Assembly (NCBI GenBank): GCA_964508295.1
Contig: CAZDSQ010000062.1
Location: 1 to 9,858, forward strand
Source: SIG578 sp964508295
Lineage (GTDB): Bacteria > Bacillota > Clostridia > Oscillospirales > Ruminococcaceae
Length of the DNA stretch: 9,858 nt
Direction of reading: 5' to 3'
The position numbers and the translations under genes were made by a program. This document shows positions 1 to 8,425 of the stretch, one piece after another. Each line of letters starts with the position of its first letter. Position 1 is the first letter of the stretch. The notes under the pieces are model-generated. The model was not told where the DNA came from. It made no database searches and worked only from the letters and a program-made list of their open reading frames with translations.

Positions 1-1511
1 GCACCAAGCTTTGATGGATCATCCGAGAAGCTGTACTGAGTTTTTGCAATACATACAGGGCACTTATCAAATCCAAGTTCGGTAAGCTGAGCGATCTGCT
101 TCTTGGCATTAGGCATAAATGTTACGCCATCGCCGCCGTAAACCTTTTTAACAACTGCTTCGATCTTTTGCTCGATTGTGGTGTCAAGCTCATAAGAGAA
201 GGTGAAATCACCTTTTTCCTCTTCACAAAGACGAACAACCTCTTTTGCAAGCTCTTCTCCGCCCTTACCGCCTTCTGCCCAAACAGTTGAAAGAACGGTA
301 TTAACGCCAAGTTCACGGCATTTTGCAATAATGAAATCAATTTCCTTATCGGTATCTGTCGGAAAGCGGTTAACTGCAACAACACAAGGAAGCTTGTAAA
401 CATTCTTGATATTTGAAACGTGGCGAAGAAGGTTGGGAATGCCTCTTTCGAGTGCAACTAAATCCTCGGTTGCGAGCTCGGTTTTTGCAAGACCGCCGTG
501 CATTTTAAGAGCACGAACAGTAGCAACAACTACAACTGCATCGGGAGTAAGACCAGCCATACGGCACTTAATATCAAGGAACTTCTCTGCACCAAGGTCA
601 GCACCGAAACCAGCCTCTGTAACGGTATAATCACCCATTTTAAGAGCAAGTCGGGTTGCCATAACAGAGTTACAGCCGTGTGCAATGTTTGCAAAAGGTC
701 CGCCGTGAACAAACGCGGGAGTTCCCTCGAGGGTCTGAACAAGGTTAGGCTTTAACGCATCCTTAAGGAGAGCGGTCATAGCACCTGCAGCGTTAAGCTG
801 GCCGCAGGTTACAGGCTTATCATCATAGGTGTAACCAACGATAATTTTTGAAAGACGCTCTTTTAAGTCTGTAATAGAGCTTGAAAGGCAAAGAACAGCC
901 ATAATCTCAGATGCAACTGTAATATCAAAGCCGTCCTCACGGGGAACGCCGTTTGCCTTGCCTCCAAGTCCGTCAACTACAAAGCGAAGCTGGCGGTCGT
1001 TCATATCAACGCAGCGTTTCCAAGTGATTTTACGAACATCAATATTAAGAGCATTTCCCTGCTGAATGTGGTTATCAAGCATAGCGGCAAGCAGATTATT
1101 TGCTGCGCCGATTGCATGAAAGTCGCCGGTAAAATGCAGGTTGATATCCTCCATAGGAACAACCTGAGCATATCCGCCGCCTGCAGCTCCGCCCTTAACG
1201 CCGAAAACGGGGCCGAGCGAGGGTTCACGAAGCGCAACTGTTACGTCCTTGCCTATTCTTTTAAGACCGTCTGCAAGGCCGATTGTGGTGGTGGTTTTAC
1301 CCTCTCCTGCGGGAGTAGGAGTAATTGCTGTTACAAGGATAAGCTTTCCGTCTTTTTTATCAGTTTCGTTTAAAAGAGAAAGGTCTACCTTTGCCTTGTA
1401 TCTGCCATATTGCTCGATATATTTTTCATCAACGTGCGCAGCCTTTGCAATCTCGGTTATAGGTTGCATTTGGCACTCTTGTGCAATTTCAATATCAGAT
1501 TTAAATCCCAT
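1..1511 (-). CDS. fhs: Formate-tetrahydrofolate ligase, 3' end cut off by window
   Basis: Cytosolic ligase that makes 10-formyl-THF from formate, ATP and tetrahydrofolate, the formyl donor used by PurN and the AICAR formyltransferase of this cluster. The frame reads without a stop from the ATG at 1511 to base 3 (503 codons). The family is usually about 555 residues, so roughly 50 C-terminal residues lie outside. Seen directly: a P-loop TPAGEGKTT at residues 66-74, the first family signature GVKGGAAGGGYA at 104-115, the second signature ATVRALKMHGG at 330-340, and a late block reading CPVCIAKTQYSFSDDPSKLG at the window edge. The start is supported by GGAGG eight bases upstream. It follows purL after 17 bases and is probably its co-transcribed downstream neighbour. 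No frameshift or missing motif is seen in the visible part. Confidence 0.97.
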   Translation of the reverse strand, partial: MGFKSDIEIAQECQMQPITEIAKAAHVDEKYIEQYGRYKAKVDLSLLNETDKKDGKLILVTAITPTPAGEGKTTTTIGLADGLKRIGKDVTVALREPSLGPVFGVKGGAAGGGYAQVVPMEDINLHFTGDFHAIGAANNLLAAMLDNHIQQGNALNIDVRKITWKRCVDMNDRQLRFVVDGLGGKANGVPREDGFDITVASEIMAVLCLSSSITDLKERLSKIIVGYTYDDKPVTCGQLNAAGAMTALLKDALKPNLVQTLEGTPAFVHGGPFANIAHGCNSVMATRLALKMGDYTVTEAGFGADLGAEKFLDIKCRMAGLTPDAVVVVATVRALKMHGGLAKTELATEDLVALERGIPNLLRHVSNIKNVYKLPCVVAVNRFPTDTDKEIDFIIAKCRELGVNTVLSTVWAEGGKGGEELAKEVVRLCEEEKGDFTFSYELDTTIEQKIEAVVKKVYGGDGVTFMPNAKKQIAQLTELGFDKCPVCIAKTQYSFSDDPSKLG

Positions 1512-1519
1512 TTTTACAT

Positions 1520-1524
1520 CCTCC
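1520..1524 (-). promoter_or_regulatory. Ribosome binding site of fhs
   Basis: GGAGG on the minus strand, eight bases before the ATG at 1511 and four bases after the purL stop codon. It fixes the fhs start. An ATG directly abutting this site is followed at once by TAA and is too close to the GGAGG to serve as a start. Confidence 0.85.
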
Positions 1525-1528
1525 GCTC

Positions 1529-4500
1529 TTATTTAAAGTATTTAACAGCCGCCTCGAACATACGAATATCGTAATTTCCAGGTACATTGCTGTAAAGGCC
1601 CTCGCCTATACGCTCACTATGTCCCATTTTTCCGAACACTCTGCCATCGGGAGAGGTAATTCCCTCAATAGCATACATAGAATCATTGGGGTTAAAGTGA
1701 ACGTCGCTTGTTGCATTGCCGTCAAAGTCAACATACTGTGTTGCAATCTGTCCGTTTTCGGCAAGCTTTTTTATAAGCTCTTCGCCTGCCAGAAATCTTC
1801 CCTCGCCGTGAGAGATGGGAACATTGTAAATTTCTCCAACCTCGCACATAGACAGCCAAGGAGATTTATTAGAAGCAATTCTTGTTCTGACAATTCTCGA
1901 CTGGTGACGCGCTATTGTATTATAGGTAAGTGTCGGGCAAGATTCATCAGTGTCAATAATTTTGCCGTAAGGTACAAGACCGAGCTTGATAAGCGCCTGA
2001 AAGCCATTACAGATACCGCACATAAGTCCGTCCCTATTTTCAAGAAGGTCGGTAACCCCGTCTTTGATCTGAGCGTTGCGGAAAAATGCTGTTATAAACT
2101 TTCCGCTTCCGTCAGGCTCGTCGCCGCCCGAAAATCCACCGGGGATAAATACCATCTGAGCATTCTTGAGTTTTTCTGCAAACGCCTCAATGCTCTGACG
2201 GATCCCCGAAGAAGAAAGGTTGTTTATAACCATAATCTCGGGCTCGCCGCCTGCATCACGAACCGCCTTTGCCGAGTCAAATTCACAGTTTGTTCCCGGG
2301 AATGCGGGAATCAAAACCTTGGGTTTTGCAACCTTAATTGCAGGAGCAGTACGCTCTTTTGCCTCATAAGAGAAGTTCTGCATAGGCGATCTGGAATCAG
2401 GAATGTTGCAGCTATAAACGCTCTCAAGCTTATCCTCGTAAATTCCAAGCAGTTCATTAAGAGAAATGTTCTCGTCACCAAATGAAATTACGCCATCATC
2501 GGTAACAGCGCCGATTGTCTTAGCACCGTCAATTTCCTCGGAAACCTCCAAAATAAAGGAACCGTAAGAGTAATCAAATATACACTTAGTGCACATTGAA
2601 TTACTGTATTTAAAGCCAAGTCCGTTACCAAAGCTCATTTTCATAATTGCCTCAGCAACGCCGCCGATTGTCGATGTGTAACAAGCAAAAACCTTACCTG
2701 CACGCATAAGGGCGGTTACTTTATTAAATACCTCTAATAGCGACTTTGTATCAGGAAGATTATTCTCGTTATACTCGGGCTTGAGAAGAACGACCTTATT
2801 CCCTGCCTTTTTAAACTCAGGAGAAACAACCTCACTAACCTTTCCTGTTGTTACAGCAAAAGAAACGAGTGTGGGCGGAACGTCGAGATCCTCAAAGCTG
2901 CCGCTCATAGAGTCCTTACCGCCGATTGAGCCGATGCCAAGCTCTTTTTGAGCCTCAAAAGCTCCAAGCAGAGCCGAGAGGGGCTTGCCCCATCTTCTGC
3001 TATCCTTACCAAGACGCTCAAAATATTCCTGGAAGGTCAAGTATACATCTTCAAACGATGCGCCCGAAGCAATAAGCTTACAAACAGACTCAACAACTGC
3101 AAGATATGCGCCGTGATATGGACTCTTTTCGGTTATAAAGGGGTTATATCCCCAAGACATAAAGGAGCAATCGTTGGTATGCTTTTTCTCAACAGAGATT
3201 TTCTGCACCATACTCTGAATAGGAGTTAACTGATTCTTGCCGCCGAAGGGCATCAGAACAGTTCCTGCGCCTATAGTCGAGTCAAAACGCTCAGAAAGTC
3301 CACGCTTTGAACAGACATTCAAATCTCCTGCGAGCTGTTTGTAGTTTTCTACAAAACTGCCTTCTATATTTTTATCAAAGGGTTTAAGCTCCTCTGCTGT
3401 AATTGTGATATGTTTATCAGCACCGTTTGAGTTTAAGAATTCGCGGCTGATGTCAACGATCTTCTTGCTATTCCAATTCATTACAAGGCGAGGCTCTTTT
3501 GTAACCTTAGCAACCTTGCAAGCCTGCAGGTTTTCTGTATTAGCAAGTTCTAAGAATCGGTCTAAGTTTTTTGCATCAATTACAACAGCCATACGCTCCT
3601 GCGACTCGCTTATAGCAAGCTCTGTGCCATCAAGACCTTCGTATTTCTTAGGAACTGCATTAAGGTCAATTTCAAGACCGTCTGCAAGCTCACCAATTGC
3701 AACGGAAACGCCACCCGCGCCAAAGTCGTTACAACGCTTTACCATTTGGCAAGCTTCTTTATTTCTGAAAAGCCTCTGAAGTTTTCTTTCCTCGGGAGCA
3801 TTTCCCTTTTGGACTTCTGCGCCGCAGCTTTCAAGCGATTTAGATGTGTGCGATTTAGAGGAGCCAGTTGCGCCTCCGCAGCCGTCTCTACCGGTGCTAC
3901 CGCCAAGAAGAATAACTACATCATCGGGCAAGGGCACCTCGCGCCTTACATTTTCGGTAGGAGTTGCCGCGATTACTGCGCCGATTTCCATTCTCTTTGC
4001 GGCATATCCGTCGTGGAAGATTTCATCAACAATTCCGGTTGCAAGTCCAATCTGGTTACCGTAAGAGGAGTAACCAGCCGCAGCAGTTGTAACGATTTTA
4101 CGCTGGGGAAGCTTGCCTGGAATGGTTTCAGAAACGGGCTTTAAGGGATTCGCGGCACCAGTTACGCGCATCGCACCGTAAACATAGGAACGACCTGAAA
4201 GCGGGTCGCGAATTGCGCCGCCGATGCAGGTTGCTGCGCCACCAAAGGGCTCGATTTCTGTGGGGTGATTGTGGGTTTCGTTCTTAAATAAGAGCAGCCA
4301 AGGCTCAGTTTTTCCGTCTACCTCAACGTCTATCTTAACTGTGCAAGCGTTGATTTCCTCGGACTCATCGAGTTTATTGAGTTTACCCTGCTTTTTAAGA
4401 TATTTTACCGCAACTGTTGCAAGGTCCATAAGGCAGATAGGCTTTGTTCTGCCAAGCTCTTTTCTGACTGCAATATAATCATTATAGGCCTTTTGCAAAA

Positions 4501-5218
4501 GCTCATCTTCAAACTTAACGTCGTCAATTACAGTAAGAAATGTTGTATGACGGCAGTGATCAGACCAATATGTATCTATCATACGGATTTCTGTAATTGT
4601 AGGATCGCGCTTTTCTTCTATAAAATACTGCTGGCAGAAAGCAATATCGTCAATATCCATAGCAAGACCATATTCAGTTATAAAATCAGCAAGTCCGTTT
4701 CTATCAAGTTTTGTAAAGCCATCTAAAACCTTGACTTCAGTAGGAATATCGTAGTTTACCTTAAGGGTTTCGGGTTTTTCAAGAGAAGCCTCTCTTGACT
4801 CAACAGGGTTAATTACGTATTTCTTAATTTCTGCTATCTGTGCATCGCTTAAATCGCCGTAAAGCGCGTAAACTTTAGCCGCACGTATAACGGGGCGCTC
4901 CCCCTGCGAAATAATCTGAATACACTGAGCCGCAGAGTCTGCTCGCTGGTCAAACTGACCCGGGAGAAATTCAACAGCAAAAACAGTTGCGTCGCCGAGC
5001 TTAAGCTCACTTGACACAATATCAAGCTGAGGCTCAGAAAAAACGGTTTTGCAGGCATAATCAAAAAGGTCTTTTGTGATGTGATCGGCATCATATCTGT
5101 TTATAACGCGAACGTCAGTAAGCTCTTTTATGCCCAAAAGAGAACGAGCATCGTTAAGAAGGGATTTTGCTTCATTAGCGAGCTCTTTTTTCTTTTCAAC
5201 ATACACTCTATATACCAT
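1529..5218 (-). CDS. purL: Phosphoribosylformylglycinamidine synthase, large single-chain form
   Basis: Converts FGAR, glutamine and ATP to FGAM (step 4 of purine synthesis). At 1229 residues it is the one-chain form carrying in a single protein what PurS, PurL and PurQ do in many Bacillus-type bacteria. Layout inferred by family comparison: PurS-like N-terminal region (about 1-150), linker, first synthetase half (about 170-600), second half (about 640-930) and class I glutamine amidotransferase domain (about 965-1229). Seen motifs: WSDHCRHTTF (218-227), NETHNHPTEIEPFGG (313-327), glycine-rich GRDGCGGATGSS (443-454), GIGSIGGKDSMSG (761-773), and glutaminase GICNGFQAL with nucleophile Cys1070 plus HSE at His1200/Glu1202, the positions matching the E. 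coli triad. SHGEGRF lies at 1136-1142. All key residues are present. The length (about 1230 against about 1295 in E. coli) fits the clostridial/streptococcal clade as I recall it. It starts one base after the purD stop. Confidence 0.97.
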   Translation of the reverse strand: MVYRVYVEKKKELANEAKSLLNDARSLLGIKELTDVRVINRYDADHITKDLFDYACKTVFSEPQLDIVSSELKLGDATVFAVEFLPGQFDQRADSAAQCIQIISQGERPVIRAAKVYALYGDLSDAQIAEIKKYVINPVESREASLEKPETLKVNYDIPTEVKVLDGFTKLDRNGLADFITEYGLAMDIDDIAFCQQYFIEEKRDPTITEIRMIDTYWSDHCRHTTFLTVIDDVKFEDELLQKAYNDYIAVRKELGRTKPICLMDLATVAVKYLKKQGKLNKLDESEEINACTVKIDVEVDGKTEPWLLLFKNETHNHPTEIEPFGGAATCIGGAIRDPLSGRSYVYGAMRVTGAANPLKPVSETIPGKLPQRKIVTTAAAGYSSYGNQIGLATGIVDEIFHDGYAAKRMEIGAVIAATPTENVRREVPLPDDVVILLGGSTGRDGCGGATGSSKSHTSKSLESCGAEVQKGNAPEERKLQRLFRNKEACQMVKRCNDFGAGGVSVAIGELADGLEIDLNAVPKKYEGLDGTELAISESQERMAVVIDAKNLDRFLELANTENLQACKVAKVTKEPRLVMNWNSKKIVDISREFLNSNGADKHITITAEELKPFDKNIEGSFVENYKQLAGDLNVCSKRGLSERFDSTIGAGTVLMPFGGKNQLTPIQSMVQKISVEKKHTNDCSFMSWGYNPFITEKSPYHGAYLAVVESVCKLIASGASFEDVYLTFQEYFERLGKDSRRWGKPLSALLGAFEAQKELGIGSIGGKDSMSGSFEDLDVPPTLVSFAVTTGKVSEVVSPEFKKAGNKVVLLKPEYNENNLPDTKSLLEVFNKVTALMRAGKVFACYTSTIGGVAEAIMKMSFGNGLGFKYSNSMCTKCIFDYSYGSFILEVSEEIDGAKTIGAVTDDGVISFGDENISLNELLGIYEDKLESVYSCNIPDSRSPMQNFSYEAKERTAPAIKVAKPKVLIPAFPGTNCEFDSAKAVRDAGGEPEIMVINNLSSSGIRQSIEAFAEKLKNAQMVFIPGGFSGGDEPDGSGKFITAFFRNAQIKDGVTDLLENRDGLMCGICNGFQALIKLGLVPYGKIIDTDESCPTLTYNTIARHQSRIVRTRIASNKSPWLSMCEVGEIYNVPISHGEGRFLAGEELIKKLAENGQIATQYVDFDGNATSDVHFNPNDSMYAIEGITSPDGRVFGKMGHSERIGEGLYSNVPGNYDIRMFEAAVKYFK

Positions 5219-5219
5219 T

Positions 5220-6491
5220 TTATCTGCCCTCCTCTGCTTTAAGTGCCTTTGCGCCTATGTCTTTTCTGTAATATGCGTTTGTAAAGGTTATCTGCTTTAC
5301 AAGTAAATATGCATCATTTATAGCGGTTTTAAGGTCATCTGCAACCGCAGTTGCGCCCAAAACTCTTCCGCCGTTTGTTACAAGCTTATTTTCTTTAATT
5401 GCGGCGCCCGCAACATAAACTTTATCGGCAATTTTTTCGGAAATATTGAGTTCAAAGCCCTTTTCGTACTTTACAGGATAGCCCTCTGATGCCATAATGA
5501 CACAGCAAGCGCTTTTATCGCTGAATCTTACCTCGATTTCAGAGAGTTTTTCATCTGTTACCGCCTGCATAACACTTAAAAGGTCGGTTTCCAAAAGAGG
5601 AAGCACAACCTGAGTTTCGGGATCACCGAAACGGCAGTTATATTCAATAACCTTAGGGCCGTTAGGGGTAAGCATAAGACCGAAATACAAGCAGCCTTTA
5701 AAGGTTCTGCCCTCGGCGTTCATGGCGTTTATAGTAGGCAAAAAGATGGTTTCCATACACTCTTTTGCAATTTCGGGAGTGTAATAGGGGTTGGGAGCAA
5801 TGGTTCCCATTCCACCGGTATTCAGTCCGGTATCGTTATCCCCTGCTCTCTTATGATCCATTGAGGAAATCATAGGAACAGCGGTTTTTCCGTCGGTAAA
5901 CGAAAGAACAGAAACTTCAGGACCAGTTAGGAACTCTTCGATAACGATATTATCTCCGCTTTTACCGAAAACCTTGTCCTGCATCATAGAACGGATAGCT
6001 TCTTCTGCTTCTTTTCTGGTCTGGGCGATGATAACGCCTTTACCGAGAGCAAGTCCATCCGCCTTAATAACCGCAGGAATAGGTGCAGTTTTGATGTAGT
6101 TTAAGGCGGCTTTCATATCGTCGAAAACTTCATAAGCCGCGGTGGGAATACCGTATTTTTTCATTAAATTCTTTGAAAAGACCTTGCTTCCCTCAATAAT
6201 TGCGGCATTGGCGCGAGGGCCGAAGCAGGCAATACCTTTTTCCTCGAGTAAATCAACTGCGCCGAGAACAAGAGGATCGTCGGGAGCAACTACCGCATAG
6301 TCAATCTTATTTTCTACAGCAAAATCTGCAATTTTGTGAATATCCTTAGCATCGATATTAACACAAGTAGCGTCATTTACCATTCCGCCGTTCCCGGGAA
6401 GTGCAAAAATTTCGGTAACAGCCTTATTTTCCTTTATTTTCTTAATGATGGCGTGCTCTCTGCCTCCGCCACCAACAACCATTACTTTCAT
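5220..6491 (-). CDS. purD: Phosphoribosylamine-glycine ligase (GAR synthetase)
   Basis: ATP-grasp enzyme joining phosphoribosylamine and glycine to give GAR, step 2 of the pathway. It has 423 residues, the normal size for a monofunctional PurD. Seen: N-terminal GGGGREHA (7-14), the PDDPLV turn (70-75) where E. coli has a PEAPLV-like motif, the ATP-grasp loop KADGLALGKGV (143-153), NTGGMGTIAP (224-233), the metal/ATP-binding NCRFGDPETQVVLP (285-298), and the C-terminal GGRVLGATA (374-382) of the last domain. There is no fusion to PurM or PurN, which are separate genes upstream. The ATG at 6491 is preceded by GGAGG with seven-base spacing. It lies 13 bases after the AICAR formyltransferase stop, and only one base separates its stop from purL. 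Nothing is truncated or unusual. Confidence 0.97.
   Translation of the reverse strand: MKVMVVGGGGREHAIIKKIKENKAVTEIFALPGNGGMVNDATCVNIDAKDIHKIADFAVENKIDYAVVAPDDPLVLGAVDLLEEKGIACFGPRANAAIIEGSKVFSKNLMKKYGIPTAAYEVFDDMKAALNYIKTAPIPAVIKADGLALGKGVIIAQTRKEAEEAIRSMMQDKVFGKSGDNIVIEEFLTGPEVSVLSFTDGKTAVPMISSMDHKRAGDNDTGLNTGGMGTIAPNPYYTPEIAKECMETIFLPTINAMNAEGRTFKGCLYFGLMLTPNGPKVIEYNCRFGDPETQVVLPLLETDLLSVMQAVTDEKLSEIEVRFSDKSACCVIMASEGYPVKYEKGFELNISEKIADKVYVAGAAIKENKLVTNGGRVLGATAVADDLKTAINDAYLLVKQITFTNAYYRKDIGAKALKAEEGR
5228..5233 (-). promoter_or_regulatory. Ribosome binding site of purL, inside the end of purD
   Basis: AGGAGG on the minus strand, nine bases before the purL ATG at 5218. It lies wholly within the last codons of purD (the Glu-Glu-Gly-Arg end), so ribosomes finishing purD pass over the purL initiation region. 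This suggests translational coupling and confirms the start of purL. Confidence 0.85.
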
Positions 6492-6498
6492 TTAAAAT

Positions 6499-6503
6499 CC
6501 TCC
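6499..6503 (-). promoter_or_regulatory. Ribosome binding site of purD
   Basis: GGAGG on the minus strand, seven bases before the purD ATG at 6491 and one base after the stop codon of the preceding gene (6505-6507). It supports this ATG as the start. Confidence 0.85.
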
Positions 6504-6504
6504 A

Positions 6505-7689
6505 TTAATGATGGAACAGCCTCATTTTCGTAAATGCCATTGTCATACCGTACTTATTACAGCAGGAAATAACGGCATCGTCGCGGATAGAGCCGCCCGG
6601 CTCAGCAATGTAGCTTACGCCGCTCTTGTATGCTCTTTCAATGTTATCGCTGAACGGGAAAAATGCGTCAGATCCAAGCGCAACACCGCTGATCTTGCCG
6701 AGATACTCTTTCTTATCGGCATCTGTAAGAGGCTCGGGTCGGGTTATAAAGTACTTTTGCCAGTTGCCCTCTGCACAAACATCCTCTTCGTTTCCATTGA
6801 TATATCCGTCAATAACATTATCACGGTCGGGTCTGCCAAGTGTGTCAAGGAAAGGAAGTTCCAAAACCTTTTTGTGCTGACGAAGGAACCAAGTGTCAGC
6901 CTTTGAGCCTGCAAGGCGGGTACAATGGATTCTTGACTGCTGACCTGCGCCTACGCCTATTGCTTGTCCGTCAACTGCAAAGCAAACAGAGTTTGACTGG
7001 GTGTATTTAAGAGTAATAAGGGCGATAATTAGGTCTCGAACGGCGCTTTCGGGAAGCTCCGTATTTGCAGTTACAATATCAGAAAGAAGCTCTTTATTGA
7101 TTTTAAACTCGTTTCTTCCCTGTTCAAATGTTATTCCGTAAACCTGCTTGCGCTCAATGGGATCGGGAACGAAGTCGGGGTCAATTTTAACGATATTGTA
7201 GTTGCCGTTTCTTTTGGATTTGAGGATTTCAAGGGCCTCCGGCTCGTATCCTGGAGCGATAATTCCGTCAGAAACCTCTCTCTTTATCATTTTTGCGGTT
7301 GTAACATCGCAAACATCGGAAAGAGCAACCCAGTCGCCAAAAGAGCACATTCTATCGGTTCCTCTTGCTCTTGCATAGGCGCAAGCCAAGGGAGAATCAT
7401 CAAGACCTTCAATGTCATCTACAAAGCAGGCTTTCTTAAGGTCATCCGAAAGAGGAATACCAACCGCCGCAGATGTGGGGCTAACATGCTTAAAAGAAGT
7501 TACAGCGGGAAGTCCAAGAGCTTCCTTAATTTCTTTTACAAGCTGCCAGGAGTTAAAAGCATCAAGAAAATTGATATATCCGGGTCTTCCGCAAAGAATT
7601 TCAATGGGAAGGTCCTCGCCGTTATGCATAAAAATCTTAGAGGGTTTTTGGTTGGGGTTGCAACCATATTTAAGTTCAAACTCTTTCAT
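6505..7689 (-). CDS. purH: AICAR formyltransferase, stand-alone (PurH lacking the IMP cyclohydrolase domain)
   Basis: Transfers the formyl group of 10-formyl-THF to AICAR, giving FAICAR (step 9). It has 394 residues against about 510-530 for bifunctional PurH. The N-terminus (LKYGCNPNQKPSKIF, 6-20) corresponds to the start of the transformylase half, and the roughly 190-residue MGS-like cyclohydrolase domain is absent. Seen: SFKHVSPTSAAVG (65-77), with Lys67-His68 matching the catalytic Lys-His pair of the family, LKYTQSNSVCFAVDG (227-241), QAIGVGAGQQSRIHCTRLAG (242-261), SDAFFPFSDNIERA (340-353), EPGGSIRDD (363-371) and the closing RLFHH (390-394). It is therefore intact as a transformylase rather than a decayed PurH. 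The missing activity is probably supplied by the gene just upstream. The ATG at 7689 has AAGGAG seven bases upstream. Confidence 0.95.
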   Translation of the reverse strand: MKEFELKYGCNPNQKPSKIFMHNGEDLPIEILCGRPGYINFLDAFNSWQLVKEIKEALGLPAVTSFKHVSPTSAAVGIPLSDDLKKACFVDDIEGLDDSPLACAYARARGTDRMCSFGDWVALSDVCDVTTAKMIKREVSDGIIAPGYEPEALEILKSKRNGNYNIVKIDPDFVPDPIERKQVYGITFEQGRNEFKINKELLSDIVTANTELPESAVRDLIIALITLKYTQSNSVCFAVDGQAIGVGAGQQSRIHCTRLAGSKADTWFLRQHKKVLELPFLDTLGRPDRDNVIDGYINGNEEDVCAEGNWQKYFITRPEPLTDADKKEYLGKISGVALGSDAFFPFSDNIERAYKSGVSYIAEPGGSIRDDAVISCCNKYGMTMAFTKMRLFHH

Positions 7690-7696
7690 CTTAATT

Positions 7697-7702
7697 CTCC
7701 TT
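7697..7702 (-). promoter_or_regulatory. Ribosome binding site of the AICAR formyltransferase gene
   Basis: AAGGAG on the minus strand, seven bases before the ATG at 7689. Its two A residues belong to the TAA stop codon of the cyclohydrolase gene, so termination and re-initiation sites overlap. Confidence 0.85.
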
Positions 7703-8420
7703 AGCTGTTTTTGTTTATCATCTTGTTCTCTTCTGCGCCTGTTTCAAGATCAATATAGCGAACATAGAGAGAGATTTTATTATCTGCGTCTAAAGCATTC
7801 CATAACGAATTGGTGAACTCATTAATATCGTTAGGAATCTTAACTCTTTCAGGCTCACCCTGGAATGTGGGAATTGGATTTCCGTCACAAACATAGGTGT
7901 GGATAAAGTGTCCAAGGCCAGCCTTGGAGCCGTAATGGAAACCGAAGCGGTTGCAGAAAGTTCCCTCAGCATCGCCCGACTTAAGAATGCTCATTTTGTA
8001 GGTAAAATCGCCGTTTTCAAAAGTGAGCATACCGCTGATTCTGGGAGTAAAGTTAGGAGCATCGGGCTCAAACTCACGGACAGAGAGAGCAAGGTCAAAG
8101 GATTTGCCGTTGGCAAGACCGTCATAGATTGTATCAGTCTGGTCTCCGTTTGTAACAATAAGATTGTTCTCATATTTACGAACAGCGGCATAAATGATAA
8201 GGCTGGGGTCTTCGACCTTACTTACATCGAAAGGCTCTGTGAAAATTTCGCCGTTTTTCTCTGTAAAGATGCGGTTACGGCTGTTTGCGCTTCTACCCAT
8301 AATAAAATATGCCATACAAGCCTTTTTTCCGTCCTCCGACTTTCCTATTACAATTCCTCTGCCGACATACGAATTGCCTTCTATCAGCTTAGAAATGTCG
8401 TTGATCTCATAGATGTTCAT
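7701..8420 (-). CDS. purO: IMP cyclohydrolase, PurO-type
   Basis: Predicted to close the ring of FAICAR to IMP, the last step of the pathway. It has 239 residues from the chosen ATG and is unrelated in sequence to the cyclohydrolase half of PurH. It resembles the archaeal PurO family (Pfam IMP_cyclohyd, recalled, not searched). Seen: YVGRGIVIG (18-26), AYFIMGRSANSRNRIF (37-52), comparable to the archaeal GR...SSRSFPNR region, VTNGDQTDTI (89-98), and PNFTPRISG (122-130). No signal peptide or membrane segment is seen. It lies five bases after purN and 11 bases before the stand-alone AICAR formyltransferase, the enzyme making its substrate, which strongly supports the assignment. The frame stays open upstream to 8492, but that extension would overlap purN by 67 bases, and AAGGAG sits eight bases before the ATG at 8420. 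The family is fairly sure; the activity is inferred. Confidence 0.88.
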   Translation of the reverse strand: MNIYEINDISKLIEGNSYVGRGIVIGKSEDGKKACMAYFIMGRSANSRNRIFTEKNGEIFTEPFDVSKVEDPSLIIYAAVRKYENNLIVTNGDQTDTIYDGLANGKSFDLALSVREFEPDAPNFTPRISGMLTFENGDFTYKMSILKSGDAEGTFCNRFGFHYGSKAGLGHFIHTYVCDGNPIPTFQGEPERVKIPNDINEFTNSLWNALDADNKISLYVRYIDLETGAEENKMINKNS

Positions 8421-8425
8421 TATCC

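Noticed and set aside
122..457. Minus-strand open frame of 111 codons within fhs, in another frame
   Set aside because: The fhs frame is continuous through this stretch with both family signatures, so this is an alternative-frame shadow.
1514..1519. ATG-TAA start-stop element before fhs
   Set aside because: The ATG directly abuts the GGAGG, leaving no room for initiation. It is likely chance within the spacer.
1512..1528. Possible terminator between purL and fhs
   Set aside because: The 17-base gap contains the fhs ribosome binding site and no inverted repeat followed by a U tract.
1619..2485. Plus-strand open frame of 288 codons antisense to purL
   Set aside because: It lies wholly inside the glutaminase part of purL, whose motifs are intact. 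The translation shows no recognisable domain. It is explained as a shadow of the coding strand.
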